Assembly (NCBI GenBank): GCA_023401925.1
Contig: JAEXDA010000057.1
Span: 1-64,000, forward strand
Direction of reading: 5' to 3'
DNA: 64,000 nt
Origin: Bacillota bacterium
GTDB lineage: Bacteria; Bacillota; UBA4882; UBA8346
This document shows, one piece after another, positions 23,229-31,714 of this stretch. The notes under the pieces are model-generated. The model had not been told where the DNA came from. It worked only from the letters and a program-made list of their open reading frames with translations, and ran no database searches. Every line of letters starts with the position of its first letter. Position 1 is the first letter of the stretch. Both the position numbers and the translations under genes were made by a program.

Positions 23229-24377
23229 TTAGAAATATTCAACAACTACCTGTTTGCCGATATTAGCGAGTATATTGGAGATTTCGGTAACCACCTGCAG
23301 CTTAAGACTTAAATTTAATGGCAAATCGGGATTCTGATGAGCCGGATTAATTGCCCGTCCAATCAAAAAGCGGATTTCATCGCTTTGCAGTAATATTCTG
23401 GTTAAATCCACCGCTCCATTGTGTTTGGCAGGAACATCCTCTAAAAGATAACTCTGTTTTAAATACTCCAAGGTCTTGCTTAAGGTAATAATCCCTTCAG
23501 TCACTAAATCGATACCCGGTAAGACTCCCACGGGAGGTACCTCAGGATCCATTTCACGGATGTCAACGAAGATTTCATGTTCTAAAAAACGGGCTACAAT
23601 CGTGCCGGTTGTCCCTCCGCAGATTACTTTCTTGCCTTTCTCGGCTTGCAGCTTTTCAACTAGGATTCGGTCGTCCGCCTTTTCTTTAGGCGGTCCCACC
23701 GCAATGGTAACCGTCCTGGGTTCCCTGACCTGCAAAACCATTACCGTAGCATCATCTCCGGGATGACCGGCATATAGTTCCTCACTGACTGAAAGCAGTC
23801 TTTTCGACATGCTTTTGGCATTCACTAAAGGTTGAGGCATTCTTTGCAAATAATCAGCCACATTTTCCCATTGCCAACCCAAGTTGAGCACCCCGCCAAT
23901 CCCCGCATGGATAATTCCATCGGATACCGCTACCAAAATATCGCCAAGTGCCGCCTGAAAACGGGATTCTTTGATCTTTTTACCAAGTACCTCGCTCTCT
24001 CGAAAAGGTACAGCTGCGATCCGCCCACCGTGGATAAAAAAAGTAGATGGGTTGTCAAATTCAACAATATAAATCTCGCCGTTCCGCTTTGCCTGAATAA
24101 TCGTAAAAGTGGAATAAGCGAGCATCCTTTTTTGGCAAATCGGTAAAGTGTTGCCTACGGTGTCCACCACTTCTTCCAAACTGGCGCCTTTCTCGAGCAT
24201 CGTTGCAATAATTTTAACTGTCATTTTAGATAAAATATTAGCCTTAACACCACTGCCGAGACCATCGGCCAAGACTGCAACCACCGAATCGTCAGTCTTG
24301 ACAACCTCAACATTATCACCGCATAATTCTTCGCCGAATTTAGGGAGACTTGCCCATCCGGTATCAATAAACATCAC
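23229..24377 (-). CDS. SpoIIE-type PP2C phosphatase linked to sensory hydrogenase, copy 2
   Basis: A 382-residue paralogue of the phosphatase at 1818-2963. The metal-binding LADGLGSGVKANILSKMTVK is near residue 38, AVSDGIIHAGIGG near 155 and HPGDDATVMVLQVR near 205. The C-terminal domain (AVGPPKEKADD, VICGGTTGTIVARF, DEIRFLIGRAINPAHQ) is shared with copy 1. Its ATG overlaps the upstream hydrogenase stop by 4 nt. It probably converts the state of the PAS-hydrogenase into dephosphorylation of an unidentified partner. No anti-sigma or STAS gene lies nearby. Confidence 0.8.
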   Translation of the reverse strand: MMFIDTGWASLPKFGEELCGDNVEVVKTDDSVVAVLADGLGSGVKANILSKMTVKIIATMLEKGASLEEVVDTVGNTLPICQKRMLAYSTFTIIQAKRNGEIYIVEFDNPSTFFIHGGRIAAVPFRESEVLGKKIKESRFQAALGDILVAVSDGIIHAGIGGVLNLGWQWENVADYLQRMPQPLVNAKSMSKRLLSVSEELYAGHPGDDATVMVLQVREPRTVTIAVGPPKEKADDRILVEKLQAEKGKKVICGGTTGTIVARFLEHEIFVDIREMDPEVPPVGVLPGIDLVTEGIITLSKTLEYLKQSYLLEDVPAKHNGAVDLTRILLQSDEIRFLIGRAINPAHQNPDLPLNLSLKLQVVTEISNILANIGKQVVVEYF

Positions 24378-26098
24378 AAATCCCCCTTTCGCTCCTCATT
24401 CTTAATGAGATTCATTAATTTGGTTAACTGAACTTTAGTTTCAGCGGTGGTTTCGCCTAATAGCCCCGCTATCTCTTGCGCCACTTTCATTTGTTTATTA
24501 ATCACTTCTTGAGCCTTTTCAAGAGTTTCGTCAGTCATCCGGGAAAGCCGTTCCCGTTGTTTCTTCTCTTGAGTAATATCCACAAAAATACCGATCAAGA
24601 TGTCGTTTTTTTCAACATAAAAAATCGCTTGCCATGCTACCATACCCCAATCCGGGAACGTTACTTCACCGGTTACCAAATTTTTAGTACGCAAAGCCTC
24701 TTCAAAATATCTGGGATCCATAACTGCGGCCAATTGCAGACCCACAGTCTGAGTACGACGACAATTGAATTTACTTTCGGCAGCCGGATTGATTTCTACA
24801 ACCTCCAAGCAACTGCTGACTACGATAATCGCATTGGGCGTCATTTGGCAGATAATATTAGCCTTGGACTCGGCGCGGGCTCGCATATACGGTATACACA
24901 TATCGACTTCAGCCATACCTGCGGCAACTGCTAATGCCTTATCACGACAGGAATTATAACCGCAAGCCCCACAATTTAATTCATCAGCCGGGGTTAATTT
25001 TCCGGTACGGGCCAAAATTTCCCGGATTTGCTCCTCAGGAACTCCAGCGCGGGAAATATTTCTGAAACTGTAATGATTGGAAAGGTCTATTTCCGAACCC
25101 TCCTCACTGCAACAAAAGCCTTCCCCCAAGGAAGGTTCGGAAAACTGAATCACACTATAGCGGCGAGCAAATTGCGTCGAGACATTGGTCATCTCCGGCC
25201 CGGTGATACAACCTCCCTTGCAAGCCAACAGCTCAATTAAACGCAGTGAACTTTTCACTTCATGAAATTTGGATAAAAAATCAATGACTTCATCCAATCC
25301 ATCAATTGTAATAATCTCTTTCGCCAATAAATCAGTGCTTAGTGCGGCTGATTTAGCCAGTCCGCCCGGAAGCGGAAACGTTCGCGAATGAAAAACCGGA
25401 AGTCCATCGAATTCCTTGCTTTCACACTGATCAATATCAATATTTTTTTCAACGAGAAGCATTGTTAATTCATGAAATGTTAGCACTGCTTCAATCGGTG
25501 GGTTCTCCGCATTCTCCCGCAACTCTCCTTTTTTAGCGATGCAAGGCCCCACAAAAACCACTTTAGTATCCTGTCCGTAACGCTTTTTTAAAATTTTGCC
25601 GTGAGCCACCATGGGTGAAACAATTGGCGCCAAATACGGTAATATATCATGATAATAAATTTCAAGCAAATTCACGATTGCCGGGCAACAACTAGTTATG
25701 AACGGTTCTCCGGGCCTAGCCTCGGCTACCAATCGACGATGTTCTTCAGCCACCAGTGCTGCGCCTTCTGCTGTTTCCCCCACATAATCAAAACCTATTT
25801 TTTTTAAAGCTGTAACAATTTGACCCGGCGAATTCATCTGGAAAGCTCCCGGAAAAGATGGCGCCAAGCTAATCCCAACTTTAGCCCCGGAACAAAGAAG
25901 CTTTTCCACCCGTTCAATACTGCTTTCAACTTTTTTGGCATTCTGGGGACAAACTCTTACGCAACGCCCATCCCCAATACAACGTTCCTCAACCACCTCA
26001 GCATGACCGTTAATAACCCGAATCGCTTTCACCGGACAACTGCGAACGCATTTATAGCAATCTCTACAGCTAGCCAGTACGGTTGAAATGAGTCCCAT
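24374..26098 (-). CDS. Sensory-type [FeFe] hydrogenase with PAS domain, copy 2
   Basis: A 574-residue protein with the same layout as copy 1: two N-terminal ferredoxin motifs, hydrogenase core with TSCCPAIV, VGPCIAKKGE and LLACKGGCITGP, a CGACGYNSCRDKA iron-sulfur motif, and a PAS domain (NAIIVVSSCLEVVEINPAAESKF). Cys43 of the second ferredoxin motif is replaced by Asp (CIGDGRCVRVC; GAT codon), which copy 1 does not share. An Asp ligand is known in some archaeal ferredoxins and can give a labile [4Fe-4S] or a [3Fe-4S] cluster. Group C-like by its altered L2 motif and phosphatase partner. H2 or redox sensing is inferred. Confidence 0.85.
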   Translation of the reverse strand: MGLISTVLASCRDCYKCVRSCPVKAIRVINGHAEVVEERCIGDGRCVRVCPQNAKKVESSIERVEKLLCSGAKVGISLAPSFPGAFQMNSPGQIVTALKKIGFDYVGETAEGAALVAEEHRRLVAEARPGEPFITSCCPAIVNLLEIYYHDILPYLAPIVSPMVAHGKILKKRYGQDTKVVFVGPCIAKKGELRENAENPPIEAVLTFHELTMLLVEKNIDIDQCESKEFDGLPVFHSRTFPLPGGLAKSAALSTDLLAKEIITIDGLDEVIDFLSKFHEVKSSLRLIELLACKGGCITGPEMTNVSTQFARRYSVIQFSEPSLGEGFCCSEEGSEIDLSNHYSFRNISRAGVPEEQIREILARTGKLTPADELNCGACGYNSCRDKALAVAAGMAEVDMCIPYMRARAESKANIICQMTPNAIIVVSSCLEVVEINPAAESKFNCRRTQTVGLQLAAVMDPRYFEEALRTKNLVTGEVTFPDWGMVAWQAIFYVEKNDILIGIFVDITQEKKQRERLSRMTDETLEKAQEVINKQMKVAQEIAGLLGETTAETKVQLTKLMNLIKNEERKGDL

Positions 26099-26221
26099 TT
26101 ACAGCCCCACTCTCATTACATACTTAAAAATCCGAGAATGAATTGATGGGTTTGTTTCAACTTCAACATATTAAGAATGCTTATCTAGCTGAGATTGATG
26201 AAAATTTCCCCATCCTCCGTC

Positions 26222-26464
26222 TTAGGTCCCTAAAAAATGCTCTTGAAAAAATTCAGCTGTTTTCTCTTTATTCATGGAAGTATAAATCTGGCCATCAACC
26301 ATCATACTGACTCCCGCCTGGCACTCTCCCAGACAGAAGCACGCCTTCAATTCAATCTGTTCGGTAAGTGAGTTTTCAGCAATGAGATGTTTAAATTCAT
26401 TGATGACCTCATATGCACCCCTCAAATGACAGGAGCTTCCGACGCATACTGATATTGAATGCAT
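26222..26464 (-). CDS. Thioredoxin-like [2Fe-2S] ferredoxin, sensory module copy 2
   Basis: An 80-residue thioredoxin-like ferredoxin with CVGSSCHLRGA and CFCLGEC as [2Fe-2S] ligands. It is homologous to the proteins at 4646-4912 and 8879-9133. GGAGGGAGG lies just before the ATG at 26464, and a perfect Rex palindrome begins 13 nt upstream. It opens the second sensory operon, 123 bp before the PAS-hydrogenase gene. Confidence 0.82.
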   Translation of the reverse strand: MHSISVCVGSSCHLRGAYEVINEFKHLIAENSLTEQIELKACFCLGECQAGVSMMVDGQIYTSMNKEKTAEFFQEHFLGT

Positions 26465-26477
26465 GGCCTCCCTCCTT

Positions 26478-26495
26478 TTGTGAATTATTTCACAA
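26478..26495. promoter_or_regulatory. Perfect Rex operator at the start of sensory module 2
   Basis: TTGTGAATTATTTCACAA is a perfect 7+4+7 palindrome matching the Rex consensus. It lies between the promoter and the ribosome binding site of the gene starting at 26464, so bound Rex would act as a roadblock. Confidence 0.8.
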
Positions 26496-26510
26496 ATCTT
26501 CCAAATAAAT

Positions 26511-26528
26511 TCGTGAAATTTGTTACAA
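26511..26528. promoter_or_regulatory. Second Rex-like operator of sensory module 2
   Basis: TCGTGAAATTTGTTACAA matches one half-site fully and the other with a mismatch. It lies 33 bp, about three helical turns, from the perfect site at 26478, so two bound dimers would face the same side. Confidence 0.55.
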
Positions 26529-26543
26529 AGTACCCTAAAAAAA

Positions 26544-26584
26544 ATATAACTCCAAGTTATTTTAATTTGTAACAGTTTTCACAA
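26544..26584 (-). promoter_or_regulatory. Promoter of sensory module 2 with overlapping Rex operator
   Basis: TTGTAACAGTTTTCACAA (26567-26584) is a full Rex operator. Its minus-strand end supplies -35 TTACAA (26572-26567); a 17-bp spacer leads to -10 TTATAT (26549-26544). With the sites at 26478 and 26511 this gives three operators in about 107 bp. Confidence 0.6.
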
Positions 26585-26665
26585 TTAAAATATATCATCA
26601 TCAAAGATTTTTTTCAATACCCGTAATAAAAATTTAAAACGGTCGCCCCTTTTCCCGCACCTTAG

Positions 26666-26694
26666 TTGACATTTCGCCCTCGACTTTATATAGT
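26666..26694 (+). promoter_or_regulatory. Promoter of the cyclic-nucleotide-domain gene pair
   Basis: Consensus -35 TTGACA (26666-26671), a 17-bp spacer and TATAGT (26689-26694), about 145 bp before the ATG at 26840. With the Rex sites this accounts for the 375-bp gap between the divergent genes. Confidence 0.65.
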
Positions 26695-26839
26695 AATGGA
26701 TAGAGGATCTCCGTTAAGGCACCTGAAGAAAGGTTATTGTCTTGGCGATCATTATGTGTGTTTGCAATTCTATGGAAAGTAGCTAAATAGATGCCGCAAG
26801 GATACGGAAAATTAATTTGTGGGAAAGGGAGGTCTGCCG

Positions 26840-27223
26840 ATGGAAGAAGCTACTTTTAATCTCAACAATTATTTGCATACCTTTAAAAAAGGGAACTTCA
26901 TTTATCTAGAAGGTGACACGGCCACCAGGCTTTACATGATTCAAAACGGATCGGTTCAGCTTCGTCGTAAGCTTAACACCAACGAACTTATTGTCGGCAC
27001 GTGCGGAACCGGGGATTTTTTAGGGGTGGTTTCGGCGGTTAATCAATGGCTCCACACCGAAACAGCCGAAGTTACCCAAGACTCCGAAATATTTATCCTC
27101 AGGCCGGCGGACTTGGAACAACTGGTTATTCATGACCCCTCAATCGGGTTTAAAGTTGTCAATTATCTTTCAAAACAATTGCGAGAGCTAAACATCAAAC
27201 TTGATAAACTAGCTCGTAGATAG
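26840..27223 (+). CDS. Cyclic-nucleotide-binding-domain protein without HTH
   Basis: A 127-residue cupin-fold sensor domain of the Crp/Fnr superfamily (FKKGNFIYLEGDTATRLYMIQNGSVQLRR, GDFLGVVSAV). It ends soon after the dimerisation helix and has no DNA-binding HTH. The frame is open upstream to a GTG at 26819, but GGGAGG before 26840 decides for the ATG. The next gene, 63 bp on, is a full-length homologue with a C-terminal winged helix, so this one may form heterodimers or act as a decoy. The effector is unknown. Confidence 0.75.
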   Translation: MEEATFNLNNYLHTFKKGNFIYLEGDTATRLYMIQNGSVQLRRKLNTNELIVGTCGTGDFLGVVSAVNQWLHTETAEVTQDSEIFILRPADLEQLVIHDPSIGFKVVNYLSKQLRELNIKLDKLARR

Positions 27224-27286
27224 AATAACAAAAAACGCTTCCGTTATCGGCAGTGCCGTTGAATTAATTTAAAAGAGGTAACCATC

Positions 27287-27949
27287 ATGTTTGATGAAGC
27301 TTTACTTGAGAAATTCATCCAGTCGTATGAAGCCGGTGATACGATCTTCTCGGAATCGGAACCGGGTCATGAAATGTATATCATTAAATCCGGCCGGGTG
27401 AAAGTCATTCGAAACAAAGATTCCGAGGAACAATTATTAAGCATTCTGGGTCCGGGAAGTTCATTCGGCGAGATGGCCCTGATCGAAGCCAAGCCCCGTT
27501 CGGCAACAGTCCTGGCCGTGGAAAAAACCGAAGTTCTGATGGTGACTTATACCGATTTGGAGCAAGTCTTAAGCTCGAAACCGGAATTTTTATTTAAACT
27601 GATTCAAGTATTCTGCAGGCGAATCCGTTTCACGACTTGCCAGATTGAAAATTATGCCATTAAATCGCCTCCCGGCAGAGCGGCCGACTTACTAACCATG
27701 CTTGTTGAGGACGGGAACTTTTATCCAAATCAAGAAACTTTCAGACTAGGCGTTAATGCCGCGGATATCAGTCAGATGGCCGGTTTGAAACTGGAAGAAG
27801 TCGGCCCAATATTGGAAAAATTCGTTCTCGACGGTTTGATTCGAATAGACGAGGGGCAGCCAGAGCAACTGGTGATCGTTACCAATTTAAATGGATTAAA
27901 AAACGCCCGGGGTTTTTATTTGAATAAAGATAATATGGGGGCTAAGTAG
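27287..27949 (+). CDS. Crp/Fnr-family transcriptional regulator
   Basis: A 220-residue protein. The N-terminal cNMP-binding domain carries YEAGDTIFSESEPGHEMYIIKSGRVKV and the phosphate-cassette-like FGEMALIEAKPRSATVLA. After the dimer helix, residues about 130-200 form a winged helix (RAADLLTML, VNAADISQMAGLKLEEVGPILEKFVLDGLIRID). FGEMALIEAKPRSA resembles a true cyclic-nucleotide cassette. AGAGGTAACC precedes the ATG. It is cotranscribed with the shorter homologue upstream and divergent from the sensory hydrogenase operon. Confidence 0.8.
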   Translation: MFDEALLEKFIQSYEAGDTIFSESEPGHEMYIIKSGRVKVIRNKDSEEQLLSILGPGSSFGEMALIEAKPRSATVLAVEKTEVLMVTYTDLEQVLSSKPEFLFKLIQVFCRRIRFTTCQIENYAIKSPPGRAADLLTMLVEDGNFYPNQETFRLGVNAADISQMAGLKLEEVGPILEKFVLDGLIRIDEGQPEQLVIVTNLNGLKNARGFYLNKDNMGAK

Positions 27950-28827
27950 ACCGGATTCCGACTTATCTATCATCCGTTGCTACCTCACGAAGTGGACTTT
28001 GGTGGACTTTGTCTGTAAGATATTTTGTGCCTTCAGTGCGGAGTTTATCTGTGCCAAGGAATAAGGGATTTCAAAATTTATAACAAACCGACTTAGAACT
28101 CTTCTATCCCTCCCGCCGTCATTGTTATACCACGTTCCTACTTCCCAAAGGCCTACAACACAGACAAATTCTCCTGCGTCGATTTCCACGACAAATCGTC
28201 CACCGCTCGAGAACCTTTCCACCTTGCATATATTCCTTTACTATGTTATACACTTTAAAAACCATATATCACCTTGAATTACAGAATAAGGGCTCCCCTG
28301 TTATTTTGAATATCAAAACAAGTAAAACTGGCGGTCCCCAGCAAGGACAGGACAAACTCAGCACCATTTTACAAGCAAACTGCAAACAAGGTATGTTCAT
28401 GGCTTGTAGCATAATTCTTACTCCGTGCCACGTTCATTTAGAAGGTACTGGGTTCTCCGCAATAAAATTCACTCCGTTTTTTGCTCATAGCCTTTAGGGA
28501 TAACCAATATGTCGGCCCCCAGTCGTTTCAAAATCTGTCCGTGCCATTTGCAAGTAATGAAAGATACAACCAATTACGGTAAAAATACCAATTATAATAA
28601 GGATCGGGAAGGCAACACGTTGCAAGTCCTGATTCTTATTGCGCATCCCCCAATCAAAATAGTAGGAAAAAATAAAACAAAATTCCCGTAAGAATAAGAT
28701 CAATACTAAGACCTAAACGTATTTGCTTTGATGAGAAAATCAAAGTCAATACTCCTAAAACAATAATAAAAGGTCGACAGCAAGTTCAGCTTTACAAAGC
28801 TAAAAGATTATCTTTTCTCCTCTTTTT
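27950..28827. other. Low-coding gap with decayed fragments
   Basis: An 878-bp stretch between the Crp-like gene and the leftward transporter operon. An 80-codon minus-strand frame at 27980-28222 (GTG start, no clear ribosome binding site) has no recognised family and may be a C-terminal remnant. A frameshifted membrane-protein remnant lies at 28494-28776. The rest shows no gene. The content suggests a former gene or two now decaying. Confidence 0.4.
28494..28776 (-). pseudogene. Frameshifted remnant of a small membrane protein
   Basis: Two minus-strand frames together look like one hydrophobic protein. From 28776 one frame reads RPFIIVLGVLTLIFSSKQIR and on to a stop at 28654. A second frame, from about 28703 to the stop at 28494, continues YYFDWGMRNKNQDLQRVA, FPILIIIGIFTVIGCIFHYL and a short tail. 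Joining them needs one frameshift near 28660-28690, and there is no start codon at the 5' end. Family not recognised. Confidence 0.4.
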
Positions 28828-29631
28828 TTATATCGCGTATTCCGGTTGAGGAATGACGCTGGCAAGATGCAACTTTTCAAGGATATTTTTACGAAGCACC
28901 ATAAATTCAGCATCGCCTCTCTGGCGAGGTCTTTGTAGATGGACACCCAATATTTCACTAATTTGGCCGGGACGCGGCGTCATAATAACAATCCGGTCGC
29001 TTAAATAAATGGCTTCATCCACATCATGCGTCACCAGAATCATGGTTGTACCGTCCTTTTTCCAAAGTTCCAGCAGTTTATCCTGGAAGTCGGCTCTGGT
29101 AAAAGCATCTAAAGCACCCATTGGTTCATCCAATAGCAGTGCAACCGGCCGATTGATCAGCGCCCTCGCCACAGCCACCCGCTGCGCCATACCGCCGGAG
29201 ATTTGGTGAGGATAGGATTTCTCAAAACCTTGCAATCCAATGAGCTCAATAAACCGGGCCACATCTGCCTTGTTTTCTCTATAAACTCCTCTGGCGTTCA
29301 GTCCAGCTGCTATATTCTTTTCCACCGTAAGCCATGGAAACAAACTTCCTTGCTGAAAAACATAACCGCGCTGGGGGGAAGGCGCGGTGATTTCCTCGCC
29401 CTCCAGCATGATTTGCCCCGATTCCGGTGTGTCCAGGCCCGCGATCAAGCGTAACAGCGTGGTTTTTCCACAGCCGGAGGGACCGATGATCGAGATGAAT
29501 TCGCCTTTTCTTACCGTAAGGTTAATATCCTTGAGAGCTTCAAACGAGTTATCGCTTGTATCCACATAGGTACGGTCAACCGAAACAATCTCTATCAAAT
29601 TTTCATTTTTAGCTTCAGCTTCAACGCTCAC
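28828..29631 (-). CDS. ABC transporter ATPase, sulfonate/nitrate/taurine type
   Basis: A 267-residue ATPase of the SsuB/TauB/NrtD family: Walker A GPSGCGKTT, signature ISGGMAQR, Walker B ALLLDEPMG and the His-switch LVTHDVDEA. I start it at the GTG at 29631, whose GTGA overlaps the permease stop; the longer frame would run 120 nt into the permease gene. It energises uptake through the permease at 29628-30647 and the binding protein at 30679-31695. Next to a sulfhydrylase and nitrogenase-like genes the cargo is probably an organosulfur compound, which is an inference. Confidence 0.88.
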   Translation of the reverse strand: MSVEAEAKNENLIEIVSVDRTYVDTSDNSFEALKDINLTVRKGEFISIIGPSGCGKTTLLRLIAGLDTPESGQIMLEGEEITAPSPQRGYVFQQGSLFPWLTVEKNIAAGLNARGVYRENKADVARFIELIGLQGFEKSYPHQISGGMAQRVAVARALINRPVALLLDEPMGALDAFTRADFQDKLLELWKKDGTTMILVTHDVDEAIYLSDRIVIMTPRPGQISEILGVHLQRPRQRGDAEFMVLRKNILEKLHLASVIPQPEYAI

Positions 29632-30647
29632 TTTACAAGCCCCCTTTGCCAGATTAACAAACGGTTCTGGATCAAGGCAATCACTTTCATAATCAATGAG
29701 AAGACTATAGCCATGATAATAATCGCGGCATATACCTTGTAATATGAGGACCATGCTTTGGCCCAGTTAATATAATAACCAAGACCGCCTTGAGCACCCA
29801 TCATTTCCGATACAACCAGGGTCGTGAAAGCAAGACCATTGGCGGTGGAAATTCCGGTAAATATCTGGGGAATGGCATTGGGCAACGCTACATGAAACAG
29901 CAAGTAGCTCTGTTTTGCGCCAAGGGTTTTCGCTACTTCAAAATAAATCTTTTGAGTACTGGCCATTCCCTGTGCCGTCATATACGCCACCGGAAACCAA
30001 GCGCAAATGGCGATCAAAAATACGCCGGCTATAAATGAAGTGGGAAAGATGGTCAATGCAAAAGGCATCCAGGCGACCGCCGGAACAACTCCGGTGATTT
30101 TCAGAACCGGAAATACCCAATAGTGAACCTTGGCAAACCAGCCTATCAGTATACCCGTGCCAACACCCAGAGCGATGCCGGACAAAAAACCGAAAAGGAA
30201 CAAACGTAGGGAGTAGCCTGTATTTGCCAGCAAAAAATTGAATTCTTCAAGAATAACTCCTGTCACTTTTGAGGGTCCAGGAAAAAACGGTAATGGCAGA
30301 ATATCAAGCTTGGTACTGAGCAGGTCCCATAAAGCGAGGACAATACCTATTGCGAAACGAAAAGGGGCACGACTCTCGAATTTGGCACGTCTTTCACAGG
30401 CAAACCATGAAAATGCGGCAATACCAGAATACAGTATGATCAAGCCAAGCAATGCTAGGCGGTAGACCCGATCATTGACATCCTGGGCGTCCGGAATCGT
30501 CCGGCTGAGGATCTCAGCCACCACGAAACCAAGCAAAGAAAACAGCGCCCAAAATAAATATTTTTTATTTGACGCCGTGCTTTTGGGAGCCCGGCTTCGG
30601 TTTGGAACCGAAGTCGGAACAAAGTTTTTAAACGCAAAGTTGTTCAT
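29628..30647 (-). CDS. ABC transporter permease, sulfonate/nitrate/taurine type, with extended N-terminus
   Basis: A 339-residue integral membrane permease of the SsuC/TauC family (BPD_transp_1). The typical core, with the EAA-like loop EVAKTLGAKQSYLLFHVALPNAIPQI, takes up the last 250 residues. The first 90 add two extra membrane segments (YLFWALFSLLGFVVAEIL and LALLGLIILYSGIAAFSWF) not usual for this family. Start 30647 is chosen for AAGGAAGG upstream; the open frame to 30767 overlaps the binding-protein gene. Confidence 0.87.
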   Translation of the reverse strand: MNNFAFKNFVPTSVPNRSRAPKSTASNKKYLFWALFSLLGFVVAEILSRTIPDAQDVNDRVYRLALLGLIILYSGIAAFSWFACERRAKFESRAPFRFAIGIVLALWDLLSTKLDILPLPFFPGPSKVTGVILEEFNFLLANTGYSLRLFLFGFLSGIALGVGTGILIGWFAKVHYWVFPVLKITGVVPAVAWMPFALTIFPTSFIAGVFLIAICAWFPVAYMTAQGMASTQKIYFEVAKTLGAKQSYLLFHVALPNAIPQIFTGISTANGLAFTTLVVSEMMGAQGGLGYYINWAKAWSSYYKVYAAIIIMAIVFSLIMKVIALIQNRLLIWQRGLVK

Positions 30648-30678
30648 TGTATACCTTCCTTGTAAAAAAACTGAATAA

Positions 30679-31695
30679 TTACTTTCCCACCCGATAATAG
30701 ATTTCATTGGCAAATTTCTCGGGATTGGTGGTTTTGAGATAGCCGATTTTCGAGAGCTCTTTAACAAAATATAGTACGTTAGCTTTCACAGTTGCCGCCC
30801 TGGTGCTTTCCTCATGTAAAGAGGGATAATTATAGCTCTTTACCAGTTCCGAGGCTAGTTCCTTATCGGTAATGGCGGAATATTTCTTGTCCGAAATGAT
30901 GGATACGGCTTCCTGAGGATGATTATGGATCCAATCCTGCGCTTTGTGATAAGCCCGCAGGAGCGCCGCTACCTTGCGGGGATCTGCCTTCAGCACCTTG
31001 TCGGAAGCATAAAGGAAGCAGCAAAATTTACCTGCGAAAATCGGGTCCGTACTGAGGTCAAAGATTTTTTTAAAGCCCTTGTTCTTCACAGCTAGAGATC
31101 CAAACGGATCCCAAATCGCCGCGGCAGCGATCTCACCTTTTTCAGCAGCCGCAATTTCCAGATTGCCGTCGTTGTAAGGGACAAAAGTCACCTCTTTGTT
31201 GTCCTTGGCAACGATGCCGTGGTTCTCCAGCCATACGCTTGCAACTTGAAAAGGAGTGCCGCCGATTTCGTCAACACCGATTTTCTTACCCTTCAAATCC
31301 TCAGCGGACTTAATCGGGGAACCTTTCGGGACTATTATTGTAATGCAACCCTGGTGCAGTCCATCGACGACTTTGACCTTCACCCCTTCTTCAATCGAAG
31401 GGAAAAATTGAAAATCACCGTTCACAATAGGAATAGTGCCATTATTTAACCCAATTTTCCGAGTTTCAGTATCGGCGGAAATCAGATTGACATCAAAGCC
31501 TTCCTCTGCAAAATAACCTTTTTCATAGGCGATGTAAATGGGTGCGCCGCAAAGAGAACCGTCCTTGCCGGGAATATTGATTTTCCCGTATTTATACTTA
31601 GGACTCGCCAAAACCTGAGATACAACTACCATAATAGCTATGGCGAAAATCAGCGCCGCCACGCCAATGATTTTTTTCGAATTTTTCATCATCAT
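30679..31695 (-). CDS. ABC transporter substrate-binding protein, SsuA/NrtA-like
   Basis: A 338-residue exported binding protein. The signal peptide (KKIIGVAALIFAIAIMVVV, then SQVLA) ends in a signal peptidase I type site and has no lipobox Cys, so the protein should be free in a periplasm. The body has PIYIAYEKGYFAEEGFDVNL, KSAEDLKGKKIGVDEIGGTP and AAIWDPFG, typical of SsuA/TauA/NrtA proteins. Three consecutive ATGs follow GGAGG; the first is annotated. It lies 20 bp after metY. Confidence 0.87.
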   Translation of the reverse strand: MMMKNSKKIIGVAALIFAIAIMVVVSQVLASPKYKYGKINIPGKDGSLCGAPIYIAYEKGYFAEEGFDVNLISADTETRKIGLNNGTIPIVNGDFQFFPSIEEGVKVKVVDGLHQGCITIIVPKGSPIKSAEDLKGKKIGVDEIGGTPFQVASVWLENHGIVAKDNKEVTFVPYNDGNLEIAAAEKGEIAAAAIWDPFGSLAVKNKGFKKIFDLSTDPIFAGKFCCFLYASDKVLKADPRKVAALLRAYHKAQDWIHNHPQEAVSIISDKKYSAITDKELASELVKSYNYPSLHEESTRAATVKANVLYFVKELSKIGYLKTTNPEKFANEIYYRVGK

Positions 31696-31714
31696 ATCCT
31701 CCTCAAATTTGGTT

